This document shows, piece after piece, positions 7,487 to 16,900 of a stretch of DNA of 64,000 nucleotides; the stretch's first letter is position 1; every line of letters begins with the position of its first letter. Below the pieces are notes generated by a model, which ran no database searches, was not told the DNA's origin, and worked only from the letters and a program-made list of their open reading frames with translations. The DNA comes from Caulobacter sp. 602-1 (lineage in GTDB: Bacteria; Pseudomonadota; Alphaproteobacteria; Caulobacterales; Caulobacteraceae): the NCBI RefSeq assembly GCF_003931565.1, contig NZ_RRYI01000002.1:62001-126000 (forward strand), given 5' to 3'. Both the position numbers and the translations under genes were made by a program.

Positions 7487-8929
7487 TCACTTCGTCGGCT
7501 TGCGGGTGAAGGCCCCCTTGTAGTCGCGCAGGGTCAGCACGCCGTGGTCGGGGTCGCTGAAGCTGACCGTCAGGTCCTGGGCGGTGATGAAGAAGCTGCT
7601 GGCCGAGCTGGGGAACAGCGGGTCGACGACGCCCTTCCAGATGTCCGCCACCAGTCGGTCGCCGTCGCGGCGGATCGTGAAATCGTCGTCGCCCCCCAGG
7701 GTGAACGTCCCGGCGAACTTGGCCTGCTCGGCCGCCGACAGAGGGACGACCGGACGTTCGACGGGGTGATAGTCGGGCCAGCCATATTCGACCGCGACGG
7801 CGCGGACGATCGCCTCACTGAGCTGATAGCCCTGGTCGCCGTTGGTCAGCACGACGACGCCGTCGCCGGTGTCGGGATAGGCCAGGATCACCGCCTTGTA
7901 CCCGGCGTTGGACCCGTTGTGGTAGAAGTACTTGCGCGCCGTGGCGCCCTGGATCGACACGCCCAGGCCGTAGTCGGACTTCACCGGCGTCAGCATCTCG
8001 CGGGCGGTCTTGGGCGACAGGACGTGGCCGGTCTCGCCGTTCGCCGACTTCGCCAGGTCGATGACGAATCTGGCGAGGTCGTTGGCGGTGGTCCACAGGC
8101 CGGCGGCGGCCATTTCCGGATAGGTGTGAGGGCCGCCCTCAACGACCGCGCCGGCGCTGTCGTGCGGCCAAGCCGCGTGGGCCGAGCGCGCGGCGTCCAG
8201 CGGCTGGTCCTCAGTGCTGCGGGTCATGCCGATCGGCGCGAACACCTTGTCGCGAACGATGGCGGGGAAGGTCTGGCCCGTGGCGTCGACCATCATCTGC
8301 TGGGCGATCGAATAACCCCCGCCGGAATAGCGATAGGCGCTCCCCACGGCCTGGTCGACGACGACTGGCGCAGAGTTGGCCGGGGCCGTTCCGCTCAGCA
8401 CCTGGGGCAGGGTCGGAACAGGCGCGCCGGCCGCGTAGCCGGCGAAGCCATGCACCGTGGTCCCGGCCGTGTGCGACAGCAGCGCGCGCAGGGTGACCGG
8501 CGTGGTCGCGGTGAACGGGCTGGCCGGCAGGGTCCAGCTCTTCAGGGTCTTGTTGACGTCCGTATCGAGCGACAGCCGACCGTCCTCGACCACGGCCAGG
8601 GCGGCCATGGCCGCGACCGGCTTGCTGACCGAGCCGGCCTGGAACAGCGTGTCGGCGGTCACCGGCTCGCCGCCCTGGCGGGTGGCGCCGAAGCCGCGCG
8701 CCCACTCGATCTTGCCGCCCTTGATCACCGCGATGGCGACGCCCGGCACGTGCAGGGCGGCCATCCGGCTCTGAAGGCTCTGCTTGGCCGGCGGCGCGCC
8801 CCGGATCTCGACGGCGGATCGCAGGCCGGTCGTCACGCTTCGGACGCGCTGCTCGACCGTCGGGTTCGCGGCCCAGCTTGGCGCCGCGATGGCGCAGGCG
8901 ATCGCGAGGATGACGGCGGATCTGATCAT
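7487..8929 (-). CDS. Secreted serine hydrolase of the beta-lactamase/PBP fold
   Basis: 480 residues from the ATG at 8929. An N-terminal signal peptide (MIRSAVILAIACAIAAPSWA) is cleaved at WAA. The class C beta-lactamase/esterase motif SxxK is in GSVSKPVAAMA, the second motif Tyr is in YRYSGGGYS, and a third-motif-like block is in YHNGSNAGYKA. A C-terminal domain of about 100 residues (FAGTFTLGGDDDFTIRRDGD) is the lipocalin-like extension common in this family. Upstream in-frame codons to 8998 lack a signal peptide, and AAGGGGGC lies before ATG 8929. Activity could be D-aminopeptidase, esterase or carboxypeptidase; true beta-lactamase activity is not shown. It lies 87 bases downstream of the aminotransferase gene on the same strand. 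Confidence 0.88.
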   Translation of the reverse strand: MIRSAVILAIACAIAAPSWAANPTVEQRVRSVTTGLRSAVEIRGAPPAKQSLQSRMAALHVPGVAIAVIKGGKIEWARGFGATRQGGEPVTADTLFQAGSVSKPVAAMAALAVVEDGRLSLDTDVNKTLKSWTLPASPFTATTPVTLRALLSHTAGTTVHGFAGYAAGAPVPTLPQVLSGTAPANSAPVVVDQAVGSAYRYSGGGYSIAQQMMVDATGQTFPAIVRDKVFAPIGMTRSTEDQPLDAARSAHAAWPHDSAGAVVEGGPHTYPEMAAAGLWTTANDLARFVIDLAKSANGETGHVLSPKTAREMLTPVKSDYGLGVSIQGATARKYFYHNGSNAGYKAVILAYPDTGDGVVVLTNGDQGYQLSEAIVRAVAVEYGWPDYHPVERPVVPLSAAEQAKFAGTFTLGGDDDFTIRRDGDRLVADIWKGVVDPLFPSSASSFFITAQDLTVSFSDPDHGVLTLRDYKGAFTRKPTK

Positions 8930-9016
8930 GGTCACGTGGCGAGCCCCCTTGTGCGGCAAGGAGTTCAGAGGCTCCGGGCCGGGAGGGCAACACAACAATC
9001 GGTAATGTGCGCGCGC

Positions 9017-10330
<1,314 letters not shown>

Positions 10331-10355
10331 GGGAGGTCCTTCGCGAGAGCCTTGC

Positions 10356-10369
10356 ATTGTGATCGCAAT
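10356..10369. promoter_or_regulatory. GntR operator candidate, site 1
   Basis: ATTGTGATCGCAAT is palindromic with one mismatched pair. It sits 26 bases upstream of the leftward aminotransferase ATG and 28 bases upstream of gntR. A near-identical site (ACTGTGATCACAAT) precedes the puuC-like gene on the far side of gntR. Two sites flanking the regulator gene strongly suggest its own operator. Confidence 0.75.
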
Positions 10370-10396
10370 TGAGCCCCTCTCGTAAAGAGAGCTTTT

Positions 10397-11101
10397 ATGG
10401 CCGGGCTTGGAGAGGCGGTGGAAAAGATGGTTCAGACCCGCCGTCCGCTGGCCGACCAGACCGCCGTCCATGACCGGGTCTACGAGGCCATCCGCCAGGC
10501 CCTGATCACCGGCCGGATCGCCCCCGGCAAGGGCGTGTCGCTGCGCAGCCTGGCGGCCGAACTGGGAGTCTCGCCGATGCCGGTGCGCGACGCCGTGCGC
10601 CGCCTCGTCGCCGAGCGGGCCCTGGCGATCAATCCGGCCAACAAGCGCCTGTCCGTGCCCTCGCTCACCGCCGACCGGCTCGAGCAGCTGTCCCTGGCCC
10701 GGCTATGGGTCGAGCCGGAGCTGGCCGCCCGCGCCGCGGCCAACGCCGACGCCAGCCTGGTGCGCCAGCTGCGGGCCATCGACGCCGATGTCGACGAGGC
10801 GCTGCGGCTGGGCGATGTCGACCGCTACATGACCGCCAACCACGCTTTCCATTTCGCGATCTACGAGCGGGCGGGGGCGGACGTGCTGCTGTCGATGGCC
10901 GGCGGCCTGTGGCTGCAGGTCGGGCCGTTCATGCGGGTGGTGTTCGGACGGGTCGGGGCCGACGGCCTTGTCGCCGACCGTCACGCCGAGGCGATCGAGG
11001 CGCTGGAGACCCGCGACCCCGAGGGCGCCCGCCGCGCCGTCGCCGCTGACCTTTCCGAAGGCATGGACAAGATGCGCGTGGCGGTGGACGCCGCCTCGTA
11101 A
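10397..11101 (+). CDS. GntR family regulator, FadR/FCD subfamily
   Basis: 234 residues. An N-terminal winged helix (VYEAIRQALITGRIAPGKGV, LRSLAAELGVSPMPVRDAVR, then a LVAERAL/SVPSL wing) is followed by an all-helical FCD ligand-binding domain from about residue 95. The metal-ligand positions of the FCD family are visible as NHAFHFAIYERAG and DRHAEAIEALETRD. FCD regulators sense small acids or amines and are usually derepressed by substrate. Both neighbouring promoters contain the same ATTGTGATCACAAT-type palindrome. Inference: it represses amine/polyamine catabolism until substrate is present. The first ATG (10397) is used; a later Met (MVQTRRP) is possible. Confidence 0.92.
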   Translation: MAGLGEAVEKMVQTRRPLADQTAVHDRVYEAIRQALITGRIAPGKGVSLRSLAAELGVSPMPVRDAVRRLVAERALAINPANKRLSVPSLTADRLEQLSLARLWVEPELAARAAANADASLVRQLRAIDADVDEALRLGDVDRYMTANHAFHFAIYERAGADVLLSMAGGLWLQVGPFMRVVFGRVGADGLVADRHAEAIEALETRDPEGARRAVAADLSEGMDKMRVAVDAAS

Positions 11102-11135
11102 AGTCGAATGCTTGACACTTCTGGTTCGCCGTAAA

Positions 11136-11149
11136 ACTGTGATCACAAT
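11136..11149. promoter_or_regulatory. GntR operator candidate, site 2
   Basis: ACTGTGATCACAAT is palindromic apart from one pair and matches site 1 at 12 of 14 positions. It ends 18 bases before the TTG start of the aldehyde dehydrogenase gene, so a bound repressor would cover the promoter or the early transcript of the long catabolic operon. Confidence 0.75.
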
Positions 11150-11153
11150 TGGT

Positions 11154-11171
11154 ATGGACCTCGCCGCTTGA
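11154..11171 (+). other. Five-codon leader ORF overlapping the TTG start
   Basis: ATG GAC CTC GCC GCT TGA begins 5 bases after the operator palindrome. Its TGA (11169-11171) overlaps the TTG (11168-11170) of the aldehyde dehydrogenase gene. With no ribosome-binding site for the TTG, reinitiation after this mini-ORF on a short-leader transcript is a reasonable reading. A sequencing or natural frameshift that once joined the ATG to the gene is the alternative. Confidence 0.4.
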
Positions 11172-12658
11172 CCCTGCCCGCCGACATCACCGAGCGACTG
11201 TCCCGCCTGGAGCCGCCCAGCCGGGCGGTGATCGATGGCGCGCGGGTCGAGGCCGTGTCCGGCGCGACCTTCCACAATGTCTCGCCGCGCGACGGCCGGG
11301 TGCTGAACCTGGTGACGGCCTGCCAGCCCGAGGACGTGGCGCTGGCCGTGTTCAGCGCCCGCACGGCCTTCGAGGATGGCCGCTGGCGCGACCAGAGCCC
11401 GCGCGCCAAGAAGAAGGTGCTGTTCCGCCTCGCCGAACTGATGGAGCGCGACGCCGAGGACTTGGCCCTGCTGGAGAGCCTGGACGTCGGCAAGCCGATC
11501 AGTGATGCGCGCAATGTCGATGTGCCGCTCGCGATCAACACCTGCCGCTGGTACGCCGAGGCGCTGGACAAGGTCTATGGCGAGGTCGGGGCTTCGCCGG
11601 TCGACCGTCTGAGCTACGCCGTCCATGAGCCGCTGGGCGTGATCGGAGCGATCGTGCCGTGGAACTTCCCGCTGCACATGGCGATGTGGAAGGTCGCTCC
11701 GGCCCTGGCGATGGGCAACTCCGTGGTGCTGAAGCCCGCCGAGCAGTCGCCGCTGACCGCTCTGAAGCTGGGCGAACTGGCCCTCGAGGCCGGGCTTCCG
11801 GCCGGGGTGCTCAATGTCGTCCCCGGCCTGGGCGGCGTCGCCGGCGAGGCCCTGGCCCTGTCGATGGACGTCGACATGATCGCCTTCACCGGCTCGGGCC
11901 CGGTCGGCCGCAAGCTGATGGAATATTCGGCTCGCTCGAACCTGAAGCGGGTCAGCCTGGAGCTGGGCGGCAAGTCGCCCCAGATCGTCTTCGCCGACTG
12001 CCCGGACCTGGACGCCGCCGCCCAGGCCGCCGCCTGGGGCGTGTTCTATAATCAGGGCGAGGTCTGCACCGCCGCCTCAAGGCTGCTGGTCGAGGCCTCG
12101 ATCAAGGACGAATTCCTGGAGAAGGTCGTGGCCGTCGCGAAATCGATGGTCGTTGGCGATCCGCTGGACCCGGCCACCCAGTTCGGCGCCATGGTCAGCG
12201 AGCGGCAGATGAACACCGCGCTGGACTATATCGCCACCGCCGACAGCCAGGGCGCGCGCCGCGTGCTGGGCGGCCAGCGCATCCGCCGCGAGACCGGCGG
12301 CTTCTATGTCGAGCCGACCATCTTCGACCGCCTGGACGCCGACCACACCCTGGCGCGCGAGGAGGTGTTCGGGCCGGTGCTGGGGGTGATGAGCTTCAAG
12401 TCCGAGGACGAGGCGCTGCGACTGGCCAACGACACCGTCTACGGTCTGGCCGCCGGCCTCTGGACGTCCGACATCAATCGCGCCCTGCGCGGCGCGCGGC
12501 GGCTGAAGGCGGGTCTGGTCTGGGTCAATGGCTGGGACGCCTGCGACATCACCATGCCGTTCGGGGGCTTCAAGCAGTCGGGCTTTGGCCGTGACCGCAG
12601 CCTTCATGCGTTGCACAAGTACGCCGACCTGAAGTCGGTGTCCGTGACGCTGAGGTAG
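11168..12658 (+). CDS. puuC: PuuC-like aldehyde dehydrogenase (gamma-glutamyl-gamma-aminobutyraldehyde type)
   Basis: 496 residues, the same length as E. coli PuuC, whose layout it follows (ALLESLDVGKPI, WYAEALDKVYGEV). Catalytic features are the NAD-fold FTGSGPVGRKLM, the general base E265 in LELGGKSPQ and the nucleophile C300 in NQGEVCTAASR. In the gamma-glutamylated putrescine pathway it oxidises gamma-glutamyl-gamma-aminobutyraldehyde; wide substrate range is normal. The start is TTG 11168, which reproduces the family N-terminus, but no Shine-Dalgarno precedes it. A five-codon ATG mini-ORF (11154-11171) ends with a TGA overlapping this TTG. It is the first gene of the rightward operon, directly behind operator site 2. 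Confidence 0.88.
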   Translation: MTLPADITERLSRLEPPSRAVIDGARVEAVSGATFHNVSPRDGRVLNLVTACQPEDVALAVFSARTAFEDGRWRDQSPRAKKKVLFRLAELMERDAEDLALLESLDVGKPISDARNVDVPLAINTCRWYAEALDKVYGEVGASPVDRLSYAVHEPLGVIGAIVPWNFPLHMAMWKVAPALAMGNSVVLKPAEQSPLTALKLGELALEAGLPAGVLNVVPGLGGVAGEALALSMDVDMIAFTGSGPVGRKLMEYSARSNLKRVSLELGGKSPQIVFADCPDLDAAAQAAAWGVFYNQGEVCTAASRLLVEASIKDEFLEKVVAVAKSMVVGDPLDPATQFGAMVSERQMNTALDYIATADSQGARRVLGGQRIRRETGGFYVEPTIFDRLDADHTLAREEVFGPVLGVMSFKSEDEALRLANDTVYGLAAGLWTSDINRALRGARRLKAGLVWVNGWDACDITMPFGGFKQSGFGRDRSLHALHKYADLKSVSVTLR

Positions 12659-12665
12659 CCCGCCC

Positions 12666-14120
12666 ATGACCAGTTCTTCCCGCCTGAATCTCGTTGAAAC
12701 CGAAGCCTTCATCGACGGCCTCTGGATCGAGGGCGACGCCACCTTCGAGGTGCTGAACCCGGCCGACGGGACGGTGATCGCCAAGGTCGCTGACCTCGGC
12801 CCCGGCGAGACGCGGGTGGCGATCGAGGCCGCGCACCGGGCCTTCCCGACCTGGGCCGCCAAGACGGCCAAGGAACGCGGCGCGATCCTGCGCAAGTGGA
12901 GCGACCTGATGCTCGCCCACGCCGACGACCTGGCCCGGCTGATGACCGCCGAGCAAGGCAAGCCGCTGGCCGAGGCGAAGGGCGAGGTGGCCTATGGCGC
13001 GGCGTTCATCGACTGGTTCGCCGACGAGGCCAAGCGCGGCTACGGCCACACCATACCGACGCCCATGCCGGGCAAGCGGCTGATGTCGATCAGGCAACCG
13101 GTCGGGGTCTGCGCCGCCATCGCGCCGTGGAACTTCCCGATCGCCATGATCACCCGCAAGGTCGGGCCGGCCCTGGCCTCGGGCTGCACGGTGGTGGTCA
13201 AGCCGGCCGCCGAGACGCCGCTGTGCGCCCTGGCCATCGCCCGCCTGGCGGTCGAGGCGGGCGTGCCGGCGGGCGTGCTCAACGTCGTCACTGGCAAGGA
13301 CTCGGCCGGCATCGGCAAGGCCCTGTGCGAAGACGGCCGGGTGCGCAAGCTGTCGTTCACCGGCTCCACGCCGGTGGGCAAGGTGCTCTACCAGCAGTGC
13401 GCCGGCACGATGAAGAAGCTCAGCCTGGAGCTGGGCGGCAACGCGCCCTTCATCGTCTTCGACGACGCCGATCTGGAGGCCGCCGTCGACGGCGCGATCG
13501 CCAGCAAATACCGCAACACCGGCCAGACCTGCGTCTGCGCCAACCGGCTGATCGTCCAGGCCGGCATCCACGACGCCTTCGCCGCGCGGCTGGCCGAGAA
13601 GGTCGCGGCGATGAAGGTCGGTCCGGGGACCGGCGAGGGCGTGACGATCGGCCCGCTGATCAACGACAAGGCCATCGCCAAGGTGGAAAGCCTGGTGCGC
13701 GAGGCCGTCGCGGATGGGGCCAAGGTCGTCGTGGGCGGCGAGCGCCACCAACTGGGCGGCCTCTTCTATCAGCCCACCGTGCTGACCGGCGCCACGCCCG
13801 ACATGCGGCTGTTCCAGGAAGAGATCTTCGGCCCGGTCGCGCCGATCGTGAAGTTCGAGACGGAAGCCGAAGCCATCGACCTTGCCAACGCCACGCCGTT
13901 CGGCCTGGCCTCCTATTTCTACAGCCGCGACGTCGCCCGCTGCTGGCGCGTGGCCGAGGCGATCGAGGCCGGCATGGTCGGGATCAACGAAGGCCTGATC
14001 TCCACCGAAGTGGCGCCGTTCGGCGGCGTGAAGGAATCCGGCCTGGGCCGCGAGGGCTCGTCCGAGGGCTTGGATGAGTATCTGGAGACCAAGTATCTGT
14101 GCTTTGGCGGGGTGGGATGA
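12666..14120 (+). CDS. gabD: Succinate-semialdehyde dehydrogenase (NADP+)
   Basis: 484 residues, the normal GabD length. The family-typical blocks are RLMTAEQGKPLAEAKGEV, APWNFPIAMITRKVGPALA, KLSLELGGNAPFIVFDDAD and NTGQTCVCANR, with the nucleophile C289 and the nearby C291 of the redox-switch pair seen in GabD. It converts succinic semialdehyde, the product of GABA transamination, to succinate and so feeds the polyamine route into the TCA cycle. It begins 7 bases after the previous stop, and its own stop overlaps the next ATG (ATGA), so translation is probably coupled. Confidence 0.94.
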   Translation: MTSSSRLNLVETEAFIDGLWIEGDATFEVLNPADGTVIAKVADLGPGETRVAIEAAHRAFPTWAAKTAKERGAILRKWSDLMLAHADDLARLMTAEQGKPLAEAKGEVAYGAAFIDWFADEAKRGYGHTIPTPMPGKRLMSIRQPVGVCAAIAPWNFPIAMITRKVGPALASGCTVVVKPAAETPLCALAIARLAVEAGVPAGVLNVVTGKDSAGIGKALCEDGRVRKLSFTGSTPVGKVLYQQCAGTMKKLSLELGGNAPFIVFDDADLEAAVDGAIASKYRNTGQTCVCANRLIVQAGIHDAFAARLAEKVAAMKVGPGTGEGVTIGPLINDKAIAKVESLVREAVADGAKVVVGGERHQLGGLFYQPTVLTGATPDMRLFQEEIFGPVAPIVKFETEAEAIDLANATPFGLASYFYSRDVARCWRVAEAIEAGMVGINEGLISTEVAPFGGVKESGLGREGSSEGLDEYLETKYLCFGGVG

Positions 14121-15472
14121 TCGCCGACCTCGCCCGAACCCTCCCCGACCTTCTCGCCAGCGAACGCGCGCGGTTCACGGCCGAGCATCCGCGCTCCGTG
14201 GCCATGGCCAAGGCGGCCGCCGCCCACTGGCGCGGCGGCGCGCCGATGCACTGGATGAACGACTGGGCCAGCCCCAGCCCGATCTTCGCCGCCCAGGGCG
14301 TCGGGGCGCAGATCACCGACGTCGACGGCAGGCTCTATGACGACTTCTGCCTGGGCGACACGCCGTCGATGTTCGGGCACGGGGATGCGTCGGTCGCGGC
14401 GGCCGTGTCCGACCAAATCAAGCGCGGCGCGGGCTTCATGCTGCCGACCGCCTCGGCGGTGATCGTCGGCAAGCTGCTGGCCGAGCGCTTCGGCCTGCCG
14501 CTGTGGCAGACCGCGACCACGGCCAGCGACGCCAACCGGGCGGCGATCCGCTGGGCGCGGGCGGTCACCGGCCGGCCGGTGATCCTGGTGTTCGACGGAT
14601 GTTACCATGGCATGGTCGATGACGCCTTCGTGGTGCTGAAGGACAGCGAGCGCGTCATGAAGCCGGGCCTGCTGGGCCAGGTCCACGACCTGACCGCCAC
14701 CACCTGGGTGGTTCCGTTCAACGACCTGGCGGCCCTGGAGAACGCGCTCGCCTCCGACCAGGTCGCCGCCGTGCTGGCCGAGCCGGTGATGACCAACTGC
14801 GGCATGATCCTGCCCGAGCCCGGCTTCCACGAGGCCCTGCGCCGCCTGACCCGCGACGCCGGGACCCTGCTGATCCTCGACGAGACCCACACGATCTCGA
14901 CCGGGCCTGGCGGCTACACCCGCGCCCATGGCCTGGAGCCCGACGTCTTCGTGCTGGGCAAGGCGATCGCCGGCGGCGTGCCGGCCGCCGTCTGGGGCGT
15001 CACCGCCGAGCTTTCGGCGCGCATGGACGCGGCCCAGGCGCGGGTCGGGGCGGGCCAGTCGGGCATCGGCACCACCCTGTCCGGAAACGCCCTGGCCATG
15101 GCGGCCATGCGGGCCATGCTGTCCGAGGTGATGACCGATGCGGCCTACGCGAAGATGCTGGCCGGCGCCGAGCGGCTGGTCGCGGGTCTGAAGACCGTGA
15201 TCGCCGCGCGCAAACTGCCGTGGTCGGTGGCCCATGTCGGCGCCCGCGTCGAACTGGTGTTCGCCGATCCTCCACCGAAGAATGCCGCTGCGATGCGGAA
15301 AGTGCTGGACCATCAGGCGGTGGAAGCGCTGCACTTGTGGCTGATCAACCGGGGCGTCCTGATCGCGCCCTTTCACAACATGATGCTGGTCTCGCCCGTC
15401 ACCGACGATGCGGCGATCGACCGGCTGGTCGCGGCCGTGGACGGCTTCGCGGCCGCAATGGGGGACGCATGA
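14117..15472 (+). CDS. Class III aminotransferase of the glutamate-1-semialdehyde aminomutase-like branch
   Basis: 451 residues from the ATG that overlaps the gabD stop. YDDFCLGDTPSMFGHG matches the N-terminal glycine-rich block of GSA-aminomutase-like enzymes. LILDETHTISTGPGG carries the PLP Asp, and VLGKAIAGGVPAAVWG carries the Schiff-base K282. Unlike true HemL it lies within a catabolic operon and its early motifs differ (TATTASDANRAAIRWARAVT replaces the usual NSGTEA-type block), so a catabolic amine transaminase, for example acting on GABA, is more likely than tetrapyrrole synthesis. The substrate cannot be fixed from sequence. Its stop overlaps the next start (ATGA). Confidence 0.85.
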   Translation: MIADLARTLPDLLASERARFTAEHPRSVAMAKAAAAHWRGGAPMHWMNDWASPSPIFAAQGVGAQITDVDGRLYDDFCLGDTPSMFGHGDASVAAAVSDQIKRGAGFMLPTASAVIVGKLLAERFGLPLWQTATTASDANRAAIRWARAVTGRPVILVFDGCYHGMVDDAFVVLKDSERVMKPGLLGQVHDLTATTWVVPFNDLAALENALASDQVAAVLAEPVMTNCGMILPEPGFHEALRRLTRDAGTLLILDETHTISTGPGGYTRAHGLEPDVFVLGKAIAGGVPAAVWGVTAELSARMDAAQARVGAGQSGIGTTLSGNALAMAAMRAMLSEVMTDAAYAKMLAGAERLVAGLKTVIAARKLPWSVAHVGARVELVFADPPPKNAAAMRKVLDHQAVEALHLWLINRGVLIAPFHNMMLVSPVTDDAAIDRLVAAVDGFAAAMGDA

Positions 15473-16848
15473 GCGCCGTAGCCGACATCCAGGAATGCCG
15501 CGACTTCCTCGCCGCGAACCCGCAGGTGAAGTTCGTCGAGGTGTTCTTCACCAGCATGACCGGCGTGCCGCGCGGCAAGCGGCTGCGGGTTCATGAGCTG
15601 GAGGCGATCTACGAGTATGGCCGCTTCCTGCCGGGCTCGGTGCTGGTGGTCGACACCAACGGCGCCGACTGCGAGGACACGGGCCTGGTCTGGGAGGACG
15701 GCGACGCCGACCGCCGCGCGCGGCCCGTGCCGGGCACGCTGACCCTGGCCCCGTGGCTGGGTCCCGACGTCGCCCAGGTCATGCTGTCGATGTACGAGCT
15801 GGACGGGACGCCCAACGACCTCGACCCGCGCCACGTGCTGCAACGGGTGCTGGACCGCTACGCCGCCGATGGCCTGACGCCCGTCGCCGCCTGCGAGCTG
15901 GAATACTACCTCGTCGATCTGCAGCGCGGCCCGAACGGCGAGCTGATGCCGGCCAAGTCGATGCAGACCGGCCTGCGGCCCACCGGCATCCAGGTCTATG
16001 GCCTGCCCGAGCTGGAGGCCCACGCCCCGTTCCTGCGCGAGCTGTGGGACACCGCCGACGTGCTGGGCGTGCCGCTGGAAGGCGCGATCTCGGAATTCGC
16101 CCCGGGCCAGGTCGAACTGACCCTGAAGCACAAGCCCGACGCCCTGCGCGCGGCCGACGACGCGGTGCTGTACAAACGCGCCGCCAAGGGCGTGGCCCTG
16201 CGTCACGGCTGCGAGGCGACCTTCATGGCCAAGCCGTGGGCGGAGCGGGCCGGCAACGGCTTCCACGTCCATCTCAGCGTCAATGACGCCGACGGCAACA
16301 ACCTGTGCGCCGCCGAGGACCTGGAGGGCTCGCCGCTGCTGAAACAGGCCATCGCCGGCATGAAGCTGCTGCTGGGCGAAGGCATGGCGATCCTGGCGCC
16401 CAACGCCAACAGCTATCGCCGCTTCAAGGCCAACAGCTACGCGCCGGTGGCGCCGACCTGGGGCGTCAACAACCGCACGGTCAGCCTGCGCGTCCCCGCT
16501 GGTCCGCCCAAGACCCGCCACGTCGAGCATCGGGTCGCGGGCGCCGACGGCAATCCGTATCTGGTGCTGGCCGTGCTGCTGGCCAGCGCCCACCATGGCA
16601 TCAAGAACAAGCTGGATCCGGGCCCTGCGGTGGTCGGCGACGGCTATGCGGCGGCGGCCAAGGAGAACATCCGGCTGCCGTCCAACTGGTTCGGGGCGGT
16701 TGACCTGTTCGAGACGTCCGAGGTTCTGCGCGACTATCTCGGCGACCGCTTCGTGGACATGTTCGTCTCGGTCAAGCGCACGGAACAGGCGCGCTTCTTC
16801 GAGGTCGTCACCGAACTCGATTTCGACTGGTACCTCCGCAACGCCTGA
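15469..16848 (+). CDS. Glutamine synthetase-family ligase, PuuA-like (copy 1)
   Basis: 459 residues. This is the glutamine-synthetase fold with ATP/metal motifs CELEYYLVD, APGQVELTLKH, GNGFHVHLSVND and a NNRTVSLRVP block. It belongs to the gamma-glutamylputrescine synthetase group, not GlnA: the adenylylation region is absent, and the N-terminal TSMTGVPRGKRLRVHELE block is typical of PuuA. The expected reaction is ATP-dependent attachment of glutamate to putrescine or another amine. It starts at ATG 15469 within the previous stop (ATGA). A second, distinct PuuA-like gene lies at 23092, so the two probably differ in preferred amine or in expression. Confidence 0.9.
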   Translation: MSAVADIQECRDFLAANPQVKFVEVFFTSMTGVPRGKRLRVHELEAIYEYGRFLPGSVLVVDTNGADCEDTGLVWEDGDADRRARPVPGTLTLAPWLGPDVAQVMLSMYELDGTPNDLDPRHVLQRVLDRYAADGLTPVAACELEYYLVDLQRGPNGELMPAKSMQTGLRPTGIQVYGLPELEAHAPFLRELWDTADVLGVPLEGAISEFAPGQVELTLKHKPDALRAADDAVLYKRAAKGVALRHGCEATFMAKPWAERAGNGFHVHLSVNDADGNNLCAAEDLEGSPLLKQAIAGMKLLLGEGMAILAPNANSYRRFKANSYAPVAPTWGVNNRTVSLRVPAGPPKTRHVEHRVAGADGNPYLVLAVLLASAHHGIKNKLDPGPAVVGDGYAAAAKENIRLPSNWFGAVDLFETSEVLRDYLGDRFVDMFVSVKRTEQARFFEVVTELDFDWYLRNA

Positions 16849-16900
16849 CGGCGAGTAGCTGCCCAAGGCAAGGCACACACGGAACAAGAGGGAGTTTCGA

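Noticed and set aside
7487..8929. A BlaI-controlled beta-lactamase
   Set aside because: The SxxK protein has the fold but also the C-terminal extension of esterase/peptidase-type relatives. It lies three genes from blaI in a separate transcription unit and lacks the TGTCAC array.
14117..15472. hemL (glutamate-1-semialdehyde aminomutase) for tetrapyrrole synthesis
   Set aside because: Alphaproteobacteria normally make 5-aminolevulinate through HemA of the C4 route. The gene is translationally coupled to gabD and a PuuA-like ligase, which points to catabolism.
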